A stretch of DNA of 64,000 nucleotides from Struthio camelus (Eukaryota; Chordata; Aves; Struthioniformes; Struthionidae). The stretch covers positions 136,659,950 to 136,723,949 of the forward strand of contig NC_090943.1 of assembly GCF_040807025.1 (NCBI RefSeq), in the 5' to 3' direction. A program made the translations under genes and the position numbers. This document shows, in pieces, positions 1 through 13,400 of this stretch. Position 1 is the stretch's first letter. Every line of letters begins with the position of its first letter. The notes under the pieces are model-generated. The model did not search any database and was not told the origin of the DNA. It saw only the letters and a program-made list of their open reading frames with translations.

Positions 1-3000
1 TGCAGGAGCATCCAGAACTAGAACCTGGGTAGCTTTATAGTACAGCACTGCTTCTGTGACCTGAGCTAGTGTCAGTTTACATCATGAAAACATAGTGGCT
101 TGCAGTGCATGTAGCATTGTGTGTACCACGTAGCACAGTGTGTACCAGCAACCCACCGCCCACACGCCAGGACTGTCTTTTTGCAGTCAGTCTTGTACCT
201 CCATGTCTTTTTTGGGGGCTGTTCCACTTAAATAAACTAAAAACTAAGTGGACTACAAAAATCCCAATTGGAAGATGTGCAAAGAGTGATATTTAAGTTT
301 TGGTTCAAACTGGCAAAGCAAAGGTGATTTAAAGTCCTGTTCCTCAGACACCAGCTGGAAGCAGGTTTGGGGCTATTCTGAAGTAACGAGGGTAACACAA
401 TTAAACTTCGTCCAAGCCAGTACACTCCTGTGAACATTTCATGACCAATGATCCTAAATTGCCCTATTCTCTGACAAAATGGTTTCACTAAAATTTCTGC
501 AATGTGTAGCTGAAGTCCCTGATAATTTAGAAAAGCTAGAGCAAAAGCTGAGTTCAAATACAGAAGCGCCAGTCCTGGGATTCTGCAAACTGCAGAAACT
601 CAAGGGAGAATATCATTGCAACTGGTAGCTAAGTAGGATATAGACATAAAAGTTAATATAGAAATATCAGCAGTTTTTCCCCTCTAGAGCATTTTGCTTC
701 AATTTAAGGACCAACAATTAATGCAGAGAAACATAACACCCTTTATTCCTCTCAGTTTTATTCACCATTATCTCTGTTAACCTCTGAGATGCACACACGG
801 CAAGCCAAAAATCAACCATCATAAGATTCAAAAGTACGTACTTGGTTTGACAAGGTTTCTTTGAGAGAAAGGTACTTCTCTGCTGGTTGAGAGAGGCACA
901 CACTTCAGAATAGTGAAAATCTGCTGCTTAATAATCACATCAGCTACACTCTAAGAGACCACTGTAAACAGACAGGTAAAAAGTCCTGTTTCCTTGAGGC
1001 CTATAAAGCACAAAATAATGAAAGGCTAAGGGAGCAAGGCACAAGTTTCCATTTTTGCAGTCGCTTAGGGGTAGGCACAGGCATGGAATGAGACTTAAAA
1101 AATTAGTGGTTGTTGTGTGTTATAGAGCTGAATGTTCTGCAAATGTGTAAGTCACCTCACTGCCTCCAGAGTATTTGCCATATAAAACAAGACAAAAAGC
1201 AACAAAATTTGAAAAGAGGAAGGAAGCGCAGAGAAATGAAGGCTTGGTCTGGCACAGAATCTTTGTTTCCTCTTTCTTTTTTTTTTTTTTTTAATCCTGT
1301 CATTTATCTCCACACACAGCTCCTACCTACCTGCAAGGCTGCCCTGACTTTCCATCAGAGCACAGGGCTGAAAGCGTAGATGGGGTAACCAGTACAACCT
1401 CCTCTCGACTCCTCCCTCCTAGGTATGGTGTTTTCAATTAGTTCTTTGGTGTATTATACCGTGAGATGTTTCCATCGCATGTTCTCCAGTCTCTGCTCCT
1501 TATCTCCTTGTTACAACAAGCTTTCCCTCCTACTGCTTTCATATATACCCAATTAGTTGAAACCTCACTAACTTTTCTTTCTTTTAATTAGCCATCAACA
1601 GACCTGCCTCATTTTGTAAGCATCACTACAGACCTCTCCTCTCTGCTGTTAGTTCCGTTTTCCTGGTGAGTCTCTAATTTTTCCATATCAGAAACTTTGT
1701 ATTACTATTTATTAGGAAGAAGTTTTTCAGAGACCCAGATAGTAGGAAGATGCCTCACCCTCAATGAGGCAGGGTTATTACGAATTGCCATTTAAATTTT
1801 GAGCAGTTTTTCCCTTCAACTCTGTTCTGACAGTCTGTAGGCATCTTTATTGTACAGTCAACTGTGTTTTTACCAAAGTTTTAATCCAAACTGCCCAGCT
1901 AACCACTCACAAATTTTTCTTTGCACTGAGAATGAAGATAAATCTCTTGTGGGCTGATAATTCTCCTTTTCTTCCGCAGTACAGACAGGTTCTCTTGAAA
2001 GTAGAGGTAGTATGAGGAATATACACCACAGACACTTAGGGGAGCATGCCAACACAGTGAGCAAAGAGCTACCCAACAGCATTCTCTTTGGCAAGCTATT
2101 TAGGGTACTGATTATCTGTTTGTCCTGCAAAGTTATAGCTTGTGCATTGGCAAATAAAATCCCAGTGGAGGGAAAACACAAGGTATCTGGATAAAGTCCT
2201 GATTTATAACAACACATGGACATACATTTAAAATTTGAGCATTTGCTTTAACACTTCTTTATCGCACTAGAATTACTTGCACTTTCTTTCCTTCATCTCA
2301 CTGCTCTGCATAAAGTCTGTCATCTCTGGAGGCAGAAGAGAGTTCAGCCAATGCTGCGCACTTACCTGAGGAAGCCCTCAGCCTCCACACTCAACAGTGT
2401 CATGCCAAAGCATGTTTGGGATCAATAAACTGATCGCTTCTGCACCTGAGTACCTGGAGGGGATCAGAGTGAGACAATTCCACCTCCATAGCACTGAGTT
2501 CAGTAAAACACAGCAGCCTTGGCAAATGTCACTTCAAATAGGCTATGCTGCTGCCGCCGCTGTCCATTTTTATACTGCAGGGTGAGGGTAGGTATCAACA
2601 AAGCCAGATGCCTATGCCGTACCCCATTGCTCAGCATGGTTCAAACCTCTGCAGATTTGATAAAGAGGTTATAGCCAAGTTTTTGAAGTGTACTCCTACA
2701 AAGTGGAAAATGTAGTTTTAAGTCCTTTACATCACCATCACCGCAACCTGTATGGTAGCAGAAACTGGCACACTTCTCCATGTCTGAAGGGCACATGACA
2801 TTTTTACCATAAACAAATATCAACATCTGTTACTCACAGAAGCTGATTTAGTCACCTATATCCCCAGAAAATAATTGGCCTTTGAATCTGAGTGGTACTA
2901 AAGGCCTAATGTGGCAGGCACTCTTGTCCGGGAAAAGAAGTAATTTCAGACCCATCCTTGTCTGTAATACTACCTGTTGCAAAGGTTAGTGGCTTCCTGC

Positions 3001-6000
3001 CCAGGCTGTACTTCCATGTCTCACGGGAGCAACTATTAAATTAGCCTTGTTTCACAGGCTTTCATTCCTACTCCCACACGATTTTCTGTGTTGTCTATGT
3101 GGGCACACAGTAAATCTGATCACAGAAATATTCCAGATGAAAAAGCAACCCCAAAATATTTTATTGTAGGGTTTTGTTAATCAAGACCAGTGCTGATACG
3201 GTTCACCACGCCGCAATAGAAGGCTCGTGGAAATAAAGACACAAAAGTGTCAGGTCTAGATACCAGCCATCACATTGGCAACATAGTAACTTGATGGGTT
3301 GTAAACTCTGGGGTCTGGGCATCTAACAGTTAAGTCATGGTGATACTCACTACTGGCATGTTCCTGTTCTATGAGGATCTGGCCCTTTCTTAGTTTGATT
3401 TGCAAGGGATAGAGGCATGCTATTTAGTGGACCATGCTGCTGGTTATATTTGCTGTGTAGTTAGTAAATATCTTGAACAGAACATGTTAGTGCAGTACAT
3501 CTTATCCCAGCCTCACCAAAAAGGAATTGGCACTCTTTGTGAACATAGTGAATGGGGTTCCAGTAAGTAACAATTTGCCACTTCTACAATTCTTGCATTT
3601 CCAATTTGCTAGTAGAACTCAACATAAAAAAAAAAAAAACAGCTGGGGTTCAGTGAACTCTTCTTAGAGGGTAAGTGTGATCCAAAGGAAGTGCACATGG
3701 CAAAGAAGAAAAGCAGAATGCAACTCAGTCTTCTGTGTTCAGGATGATAATCCTTCCTTTAGACTGAAATCTCCTTTGCCCTGCAACTCTATCTATTTTT
3801 CTTCTTCTGGAATAAGAAGAAAAGTCAACTTTGAAGAATTCTAACGTTGCTGTTTGCTCTGCTTCCTTCACAGGCAACCTTCCACACAGGAGACATTTGA
3901 TTTCTATTAGAAAAGCACCAGATTTCAATCCAAGACCCACTCCCTCTCCAGGGGCTTGCAATACGTGACAAAGGACAAGCTGGTATAATGCTGCATTGCA
4001 ATGATGTACCTGCAACGGCTAAAGCAGCTGACATGGCCACTAGAAGCCTGTTAGGGCTCTACAAATTCCACAGTGGATGCGTAGAATGAATCACAGGATA
4101 TAGGCACCGGTGCTAGTTCCTGTACTTCCTTTCCTACTTCTCGCCAGTTAAAAGAAAGCTGAAAGACCAGACTGCCTACAAGCACATTGCGCTGTTCCAC
4201 TTAAGCGGCTAGGACAGGCAGAAAATAGTCAGTGTTTTATCACTGAAATATTTATGTATCTATTTTGAGCTGCTTTGATGGGAGGTTGGGAGGGGAATGG
4301 GTGGAAGATGAGAGAGCTTTTAATAGAATATGGCCTTGAGCAAACCAGGATACACTAAAGCAAGAGAATATCCAGTCACCATGCAGTTGTACTTATCCAG
4401 CTCAGACCAACCCTTAATCTGTATTTGTTTTCATCCTCATTCATTGTGACACATCCATAATTAAGATCAGATGGCTGTGAAGTCATGATCAACATAATAA
4501 GGTATCTACTATAGTTTCATGTGAAGCATACATAGTATTTCACTGTACTACTAGTTGCATTGCTCCACTAAAGGTGCCACTATTTGCCATACAACAAAGG
4601 CCAAGAGTTTTCTGAACCTGGAGGCAGGCCAAACAACAGTGTAGCCCTTTGGCAAAAACCTGCTACAGTCTAGTTGCAAGTAAGCAAAAGTGAGAACACT
4701 TACAAATTTGCTCAAACATCTTACTACTTGAAGGACCTTGGGTTTCTTTAAAAACAAACAGCATGATGTTATACAAAATGCAAACAATGCCAGCCCCAGT
4801 CCTTCGCTCCTGGAATTTTTCCAACACTCACAAATTAGTCCAAAAATACTAATATGTGGCATGAGGGTGGTGACGTCCTCACCTGATACAAATAGGATAG
4901 TTCAATTTCTAGACTGGAATCAAGAATAACAATAATACTTCTATAGTATCTCCCATCTGAGAGTCTTAAAAAGGGTTTCTTTACATTAAGACTAACTTTC
5001 AGCATGCAGACAAATAAACTGAAGACATTCAGTGAGTTTTATTTCTTGTCCAGGAGGAAAACTTTGCAAAAGATGGAGGAAGGAGCCAGGCGTCCAGTTT
5101 CTAGCCTCTTCCTCTGATCGTAAGATCAGTCTCAATGTTAAATGTTATCAATTTGAAAGTATTACTATGAAGTGCAAGTCTTATTTAAAACTTTTGAAAA
5201 TTAAATGAATGCTTTTCACTTTTTTTTTTTTTCCCCTTTTTTACATGAGCCATTGTAAGCGATACAATCCACAAAAAGAAAGTAGCCACCAAAACCAAAT
5301 TTGATCAGTATCTCTGCTTGGCTATCATCAGCCTCCTGGATTTGCTGTATTAATACAGTGATACATTAAAAACTCCTCTAACGTATTCTAATTTGACAAT
5401 TCATTTTTGTGAGCAGCTTTTGAGGGTGCAGCAGTCTCAACTGTAGATAAGACTCTAGACTTTGACCCAAAACCGTGTACCTCAAAGAAAGAAACTTTTG
5501 ACCTCTTGCAACAATACTTTAAGTGGAATGTGCAGTGGAAGCAAGAAAAGTATTTATTTGAACAGCACAACAGCTTTCAAAACCCTGCTCTTTCTGACTA
5601 CGTGGAGCCTTTTTTCCTAAGCAAGGAAGGAGAGCAACCTACTCTCTCACCAGTTATGTATCACAATATATCCATCCTTTCTCCTTGAAAACATTCACAT
5701 ATACAGAGTTCTAAACATTTCTTTGGAGGTTATTGGACCACACCTAAGATTTTTAAAGCTGCCTACAGAAGCTTAGGTTATTAACCACTCTTTAATATTA
5801 TTATGCAGTATATTAAATCTGGTGTCTCATGACTGAATGTTTGCTTAATTCAACAGATAAAGACAAGATGCTGAAAGCTGTATCCTCTCACTTTTACAAA
5901 AGTGTAACTGCAACACAAATATACCAACCTGGAAAGGGGGAAGATTAACGATTTAAGAGCCAAGGAAATACCTTCAGCCATATTCTCCTCATGGCATTAA

Positions 6001-6732
6001 GCATCTCCTACTCTTACCTGCTTCCTCTGAAGTTGTGAATGTTCAACGCTTTTAAATATTCAAGTTCTGTTGTTTAAAGATGAGCATAAGATTAAACAAC
6101 CCCTCAAAACAATGTTGGTTCAAGGGAAGAAATTATCTATAGCAGAGAATATGCAGCACTTAGATCCTATTTGTCTTCTTATTCTGTACCCTGACTACAG
6201 CTGTAAGCCATTTTACAAGCACAAGTTTTCTCCGATTGCATGAATGACAACATCCAGAAAGCTGACGTTCACCCCAGTGAAACCTCATCTCATGCAGGAT
6301 GACTTCAGGCACAATGTGACCTCTTCACACTCAGGATAAGCTCATGTGCAGGCCTCTTTGCGTTTGGTGTGAGCCACAGTCCTACTAAAGGTAGCAACCT
6401 CTTCACCCCAGCCTTCGCGGGGAACTCCCTTAAGTCCTACGCGACCCCAAGTCCAATGCTCCCAATTTTCTCTCCACTTCCTCCAAAGTCGAAATCTAAT
6501 GCCCTCCTTTCCCCCAGAACACTCCTCCAGCAGCCACGCAATTTTCCTCACCCCTATACAGCCCAGCTAGATTACTTTCCTGGATTAACCACACAAAATT
6601 TATCTAGGCCAATCGGCCAGAACTGTGTAATTTCTGCAGTTCCAGTCAGTAGCTTCTCCCTCAGAAATTAGTTCTTCTCTTACAAGAATCAAAAATCGCA
6701 TTATGAAAATCAGCAGTTACGAAGAAATTGGG
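1..6732. other. Intergenic sequence upstream of SDR16C5, no gene recognised
   Basis: No reading frame here resembles a known protein or is bounded by convincing splice sites in series. The longest frames are about 60-120 codons and look like chance. There is an A14 run near 3627-3640 and a T-rich run near 5220-5233. In other vertebrates PENK is a flanking gene on this side, but no enkephalin-type peptide motif is visible, so it lies outside the window if present. Confidence 0.6.
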
Positions 6733-6782
6733 CAAAAAAAAAGAAAGAAAGAAACAAACAAACAAACAAACAAACAAACAAA
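6733..6782. repeat. Simple repeat (GAAA)n then (CAAA)n
   Basis: An A-run passes into about three GAAA units and then about seven CAAA units. It ends exactly where the CpG island begins. Confidence 0.9.
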
Positions 6783-7345
6783 GGTGTCCCGAGAGCCCTC
6801 GGCCAGCAAGCTGCTCCCTACTCACAGCCGCTTCCCCCTGCCCCGGCCTTGGGCGGGGAGTTAGCACGGCCCAGGGCAGGTCCCGGCCGCGCCGCCCAGC
6901 CGGGGCCAGCGCAGCCCCGACGGCGCGGCCCGAGCCGCCCCCGCTGACCGCGGCCCCGCTCCTTGCGGGCGCAGACCAGCGCCGCCGTGCGCGCCGCCCT
7001 GCCGCGCCGCCCCCGCGCATCCGGCCAGGCCCCCCCGCCGAAGGGCGGGCGCAAGCCAAAAAGGACGGGGCGGCCCCGCCGCGCTGCCTGATTGCTGCCC
7101 GCGGGATCGTGGCCTGCCTTCGCCTGCCCCGGGGCCGCGGGAGCCGCCAGCCGCTGCGCCCTCCCCGAGCCGGCCGAGGTACCGCCGGGCGGGGGCTGCG
7201 CGGCCGCGCCGGGTGGCGGACAGACGTGCTGGGGACGTTGCGGGCCGGGGAGCGTGTGGCGGGGACAGGCAGCCCCGGCGGCGGGGGCCGCAGGGCGGGC
7301 GCGGCGGCGGCCTTGCCCTGAGGGTGCAGACTTCGGCAGCGCCGA
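6783..7345 (+). promoter_or_regulatory. CpG island, probable SDR16C5 promoter and first exon
   Basis: This block is strikingly rich in GC and CpG, in contrast to the AT-rich sequence on both sides. It lies about 2.8 kb upstream of the SDR16C5 coding start. The first coding exon has a splice acceptor just before its start codon, so an upstream untranslated exon must exist, and this island is the natural place for it. A possible donor (GTAAGG at 7510) follows the island, but the true exon end is not decided by sequence alone. The island could also drive an unseen minus-strand transcript. Long open frames here on both strands come from GC bias and are not genes. Confidence 0.6.
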
Positions 7346-7510
7346 GCTGGCAGCTGCCGCTGGAAACTCGTCTGCTTTTCCTCCTTTTATTTTCATTTTT
7401 TTTTCCCTTTCCCCGTTGTTATCAATGGGCTTAGTAGACAAGGTGTGTCATCCTAGAGCGAGACAGACCACCACAGCGCAGTGAATCAGAAGAGCGTGCC
7501 TTCCGGGTGG

Positions 7511-10146
7511 TAAGGAAGAGGTTGCCACGCATGAGTCCTTGGACTGCCGCTGCAGGAACGTTATGTTTTTGGTGGGTTGCAACCCTCCAGATACAGTGAG
7601 CCAAATCATGCCTGCCTCTACCCAGGTGCTTTCATAATCAGCTTTTAGCAGAACATGGCCTTGAACAAACTAGTTTTTGTTGTGGTTTTTATTGCACTAT
7701 ACAATCAACTTTGGCTTCCAGTTCAGAAGTGAGCCTGAATTCTGCCCTGGCGTTTCGTGAGCAGCGTTAGTCAGCGGGGGAAAATCAGCTGTGAGCATCA
7801 GCACGTGCACAAGCCGGGCTGCACTGGCAAAACTGTCAGTAGCTGAAAAGAAATCTGCCAGTCACTTTGGTCGAGGAGCCAAAATCAGTCCAGTGTGTTG
7901 GCTAGTTGCATTGCTCCTTGTTTGCGCTCTGTTTACAGTAGTGGCCGTAATTAGCTACGCTAATGCAGTGAGCCTGTGGGGGGGGGGGGTGGAGGACTTC
8001 TGTCCCGCTTACAGCTGAGTTAGGTGACAGGCAATGGCCATGAAGCACCCTCATGTCCTGGGGGGATGTGGGGTAGCTATGCTAACAGGTCTCCTGTAGC
8101 ATGTCTCCTTAAGATGACTCTACCAACAGTAACTATGTGTAATGTACCTCTGTCATTTGCAAGGCTAATAGCTCGTTATTTTACATAATACATTACTGAC
8201 ATAAAAGCTCCTAAAGTTCCTGTAGGTGTAGGTCAAATTGCTTGTTATATTCCAAAAACATTTACTTCTGTCCTTGTTCCACAGGGGTAAGGACTTTATC
8301 CTACTCCCTTTAACATCCTTATCCGCTGCAGAGATGCCACTGACCTTCCGTCCAAGTGGAGAAAGTGTTATGTTAATTACACTAAGTTAGTGCAATCAAG
8401 TCGCACTCAGCATCTGCATTTATTTTAAAGATTTGTTGCTTCTGCTTTAGACCCAGCAAGGAGCTTGTGTTTCCAAAGGCTTGCTAGTTTTTTTTTTTCT
8501 TGGAGCACATGAAACTTAATAGTATTGTTCCCTGAAAAACCTTGTTTTGCTTATTTCTTCAGCAGCTTCTACAGTTGTGACAGTCTACTGCAGAAAATTA
8601 GTTCTAGAAAACTACTACTCTTGGTGTATTTTTCATTTCTTACCAGTTTTACTGTCTCTTATCCGTGTCAGAATCTAAGCATGCACTCTATATTCGATTT
8701 TAAAGGGAAGTAAGAACAGAAAACATTTACCATCTTCATAAGGAAGAACTTGTTCCTCTTCCCCCTTTGGTTTTGGTAAACATTTTTCTGTTAGCAGAAT
8801 AGTTTTAAGGTTTCCTCATGTTGCTGTCAGAAGGTTTTCTGAAATGATTTGTTCTTTTTTAGTAGCTGCCCGTTCCGTTATAGAAGTGGGGTTGCTTACC
8901 ATGTACCAACATCTAAGGCTAGTCACATTATGTGTACATGCATGTGCTAAACTTCACGAACTTTGCTCACTGTAGCAGGGATCCACATAGCTTATCTCTT
9001 GGCACTTATCGAACATAATTGCCAGTGTGTACATAGATAGCAATGTTAACTAAGAGATGTGATTGAATTAGGCATGTAGTGCTAAAGGTTGAAGTGTAAA
9101 CTCCAGCGTGCTGTACCTTTAGCTGAGAAGGAAGATATTAATCCTTTATATCTTTAGTCAGAGACTAAAACCTGCTTTGATTAAGGCTGTGTTTTTTGCC
9201 TAACATTCATATACTGTGGAATAGGTAGTGTTCTTCCAGTGACTTAAATACCTGCTCAGTGTCAGACCTACTGCGATGAACGCAGGTTGCAAAGTTAAAT
9301 GATGCATGAGATGGTATGATTCAAGCCCATAATGTTTGTTTAATGCAGGGTGGTGAAGAGAGAGAAGTAAGCTGCTTTACAGTATTTGTAAACAAAACAC
9401 TTTGAAGGAGAGCCTGCTTTTGCAATTGAACCGTAATGATAGTATTGATAATTGAAAAGCTAGTTGGTGACGACCAGTAATTTACCCAATGTATTTTGGA
9501 GTCTTATAAAAACATATTGTATTCTGAAGCTTCCTAGCTTCCTAAACTGACAGTTTTTAAACAAGGTTGACACTGTGCCTTGATCTGCATATGATTCCTT
9601 GATAACAAGGACTCACTGCAAGCAAAAAATTGTGGCCTTAAAGAATTTTTTTTTTCCCCTGAGCTTAAGTAATTGCCTAAACTATTAGTTTATGAGCAGC
9701 AGAGTTGGTTGATGCCATCAGTTCTGATCTGGAATTGCTATGCATTTCTGCTTTAGATGCTTAAGGTGTAACGCTTAATCTTTTTTTAAGAGATGTCCAT
9801 GCTCTGTCAGAGCAGAGGTGGAAACTTATTATGCCAGTTAGGGGTGGGAAATTTTTAAAGCAGATGAGTGCAGGTTTTGCATGCCTCTGTCAAATTGTAA
9901 ATGAATAGTGTGCTGTATTCTGAAGGAGTGGGAATATCCTGCGGGTGAAATGATATGGCAAAAAAAGCAAATGGGCCAGACATGCAGATGCAAGTCCATG
10001 TGTGTTTTGAAACACTTAACACTTAGAAGCAGGATAGAGAGAACATGTAGACTGGATCTGAAAATGTTTTTCAGTTCTAAAATACTAATGTTTGCATTGT
10101 CTCTCTTTATGGTTTATTCTGTCTGGTAAATGTTTTCCGTTATCAG
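7511..10146. other. Presumed SDR16C5 leader intron
   Basis: AT-rich sequence between the CpG island and the first coding exon. It contains a G12 run at 7978-7989 and T-rich runs near 8490 and 9645. No coding exon is seen. Calling it an intron rests on the acceptor at 10145-10146 and the island upstream. Confidence 0.45.
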
Positions 10147-10490
10147 GTATCTGAGGAAATAGCCTCAAGATGAACTTCTTCCTGGAGATGCTCCAAGTTA
10201 TCGGACTTTCATTTTATTACCTGTTGGAGTCACTAGTGTTTTTGATTGTGCCTAAACGGAAGAAGAGCGTTGAAGGTGAAATAGTATTAATAACAGGAGC
10301 AGGAAGTGGAATCGGAAGACTTCTGTCTATAAAATTTGCCCGCCTTGGAGCCACACTGGTTCTTTGGGACATTAATCAAGAGGGGCTCAAGGAAACGAGT
10401 AGACTGGCCAAAGAAAATGGAGCAGTAAGGGTACAGTCTTACATCTGTGACTGTAGCAAAAGGCAGGAAGTCCACAGAGCAGCAGATCAG
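10147..10490 (+). CDS. SDR16C5: SDR16C5 coding exon 1 (residues 1-107)
   Basis: The acceptor TATCAG ends at 10146 and is followed by 23 untranslated bases. The start codon is at 10170, followed directly by the membrane-anchor helix expected for this family. The exon ends in phase 0 at a GTAAAA donor. It encodes the anchor, the TGxxxGxG cofactor motif and the adenosine-binding Asp67. Confidence 0.92.
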
Positions 10491-13400
10491 GTAAAATACT
10501 TCATCTGTGGCTTTGATACTGTTCTAAAATATACGTGAGCATGCGTGTGTGTATGATGTGTGACGAGTTTTAGACACTTCAAAGTAAGAGATTAAAGTTA
10601 ATGGGTTCTGAATTTATTGCATAGGCTACCTATTTTAAGCTTGTTGTTTTCTAGAGTTTACTTTCATACCTCTGTTCCCTTAAAAGAAAAAAAAAGGTTA
10701 TCTTTCTTTTTTTGTTTTTAGTAATTCCAACTGATTAGCTTCACTGATTAGCTCAGTTACTGAGCAAGCACTTGGTGAAGTGCAGAAAGTCAATTTATTG
10801 AAGCTAATGAAGTAGTTCAAGTTCTGGCAACCTTCTATAAAAAAAATAAACTACAGGGCTACAAACTACTAGGGCTACCAAGATGATTAGAGGGCTGGAG
10901 CACCTCTCCTATGAAGAAAGACTGCAAGAGCTGGGCCTGTTCAGCCTGGAGAAGAGAAGACTGAGAGGGGATCTCATAAACATGTACAAGTATCTGAAGG
11001 GGGAGTGTCAAGAGGATGAGGCCAGCCTCTTCTCCGTGGTGCCCAGCAACAGGACAAGAGGCAACGGGCAGAAACTGAACCACAGGAAGTTCCATCTGAA
11101 CCTGAGAAAAAACTTCTTCACTGTGAGGGTGACAGAGCACTGGAGCAGGTTGCCCAGAGAGGTGGTGGAGTCTCCTTCGCTGGAGATATTCAAAACCCGT
11201 CTGGATGTGATCCTGGGCAATATGCTCTAGGTGACCCTGCTTGAGCAGGGAGGTTGGACTAGCTGATCTCCAGAGGTCCCTTCCAACCTAAACAGTTCTG
11301 TGATTCTGTAAACCATAAAGCCATACCTCATAAAAAGGATTAACCACTTAGGCAAATTTAGGCTAACTGCATCACTGAATTTTGTAGATGCACTTTGACA
11401 GAATTAATAAGTATCTCTTGAAAGCTTAAATATTTCTTAGTTTCCTTTTTGAAGTGCTTTAGAAATAAGGCATATAGTTAGATATTTTGGGCAGACTAGT
11501 AGATATGCCAAAAGCTAAAATCACTCAACAATTTCCATTATAACAACCTGTTCTCATTTGCTTAAAATATTGCTAAACTTAACTGTTGGACTAGAATGTT
11601 TCCACAGCGAGTGTTTGCCTCAGGATGAATTCTTTTTTTCTTTAAAGAAAAAACTTCAGATGTCTTTAGGAACGTCTATGGACTGAAATAATGTTTCTAT
11701 TCTGTCCTATTCAGCACTGTCCAAGAAGGTCTAGCGCTCTGCATTTTTTCTGTCTATATGAGAATGATGGTAAAACAAACTTTCTGACAGGGGAAGCTCA
11801 CGTATGATCTGCAGCTTGTTCGAGGCTGCTGCTCTAGTTCTTGGATTCTGATAATGCTAATCTGCCTTGCAGCTCCTTTATGCTGGTTCAGTTAAACATC
11901 TTCTAGCGCAGTGGAGCAGCTATATATGTTTCACCACAGGCCTCTATACTTCCTGCTGAGCTGGGAGAAGGAAGAGCGATAGTGTGAAGGGCTGAGGCAG
12001 ATGGAAACTAACCTTCAGTTTTGAGGACTCCAGGGCTTGCAATTCGGTCTCATGGAGAAGGCGAAGAAAAAAACTTTAATTAAATAAACATAAAAGGGAA
12101 AAGAGGATGTGGATGTGCATGTGATAGGGGTTAGGGATGATAAAAACTGGAGTGACTGGGAGACTGGAGTGAGGCAATGGCAAGAAGGTCTGTAACTGGT
12201 CAGTGCAGGCGTCTTGACTTAAACTATTCTGTCAGCAGTCACTGGGAAAATCCGCTAATAAATCAATTCTGTGCACAATCTATGTAGAAGAAAATGGCCA
12301 ACTACTATTTCAGAAATGTCATGTCCTGCTAACAACTGATGCAGAATCAACTGACACCTTCCCCATCTTACTAGTGACAATAAGACCTTAACATTAGCTA
12401 GTGCTTGATGGCATTGTTTTAGCATAGCATAGTAGATTTTGGTTCGTAGTGTGCTGACTCTGCCTTTGCAAGATGAGGCAGCGCAGTTTGAGGGTTTTTT
12501 CTGTGATTCAGCTGTACACAATAACTTTCTGCAAGGCTGTAGTGAACTAAATTCACACAGGCAGGACAGGATATTGTTGAAAACCTTGTGCCCAGCAAAA
12601 CAGTCCTACAGCCAAAATGAAATGAACGTGAACTTAGAAATACCTGCTTTTGGTACTTCACCAGCCACACAGAGGATATGATCCCTTAACACTCAGGGAC
12701 TAGAAAAACAGTTATTTCAGTAAGAAGAAAACACAAAAGCCCTGGCCATGTAGTGTCTTTGTTCCTTTCCTATACCAACAGCATGAAGGAAAGCTTATGG
12801 CTATTAAAAGCTATACCTTAAAGCTTATTTATAATGTCCCCCTTCCAGTAGCACCCCACCCCCAAAAGGAATGCAGCCTTCTCCCAGCCCACTGCTCCCT
12901 CCCTGGAATAATTTTCAGGCTCGAGGACTCTGAAAGAGGAAGGCAACTCTTCATCATTTTTGATCTCCTGCTTGGGAGGAAACAGAAGCCTTTTCCTCCT
13001 TGTCAAGTTGCAGAATTGCATCTGGGCTCACGTTTTACTGCCAGGAGCTCTCTTGCGCTTTACTGGTTTGCTTATGCGCTGATTTTGCTTGTTGGTTATT
13101 CAAGGTGTCAGTTTGCAGCCAGTTTTCCACTTTTCTATGAACTCTCCTTACTATCGTCCCTGTGCACAGCAGAAATATGTTTCCCAGTGATATTTCATGC
13201 AGGATTTGTTTCTACCTCTTGCAGACAGTTATGGAAGGGGAAGAGAGGGAAACGTTGTCTTGGTTCTTTGGCAGTAGACACCGTGGGGAGCTGTTTGGGA
13301 ATCATGGTAATTACTCACTAGCAAACTTCTGTTCACAAAGCAAAAATACATATGTGGAAACAAACAGGTAATAGTGCATGTGCTTGGAAAAGATGCCTTA

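Noticed and set aside
1-6700. PENK or another known neighbour at the left edge
   Set aside because: No YGGFM-type peptides or dibasic-flanked repeats were found in any frame.
6818-7441. Long frames on both strands in the CpG island (up to 207 codons)
   Set aside because: Alanine-, glycine-, proline- and arginine-rich translations in several overlapping frames are the usual product of high GC, with no domain or splice support.
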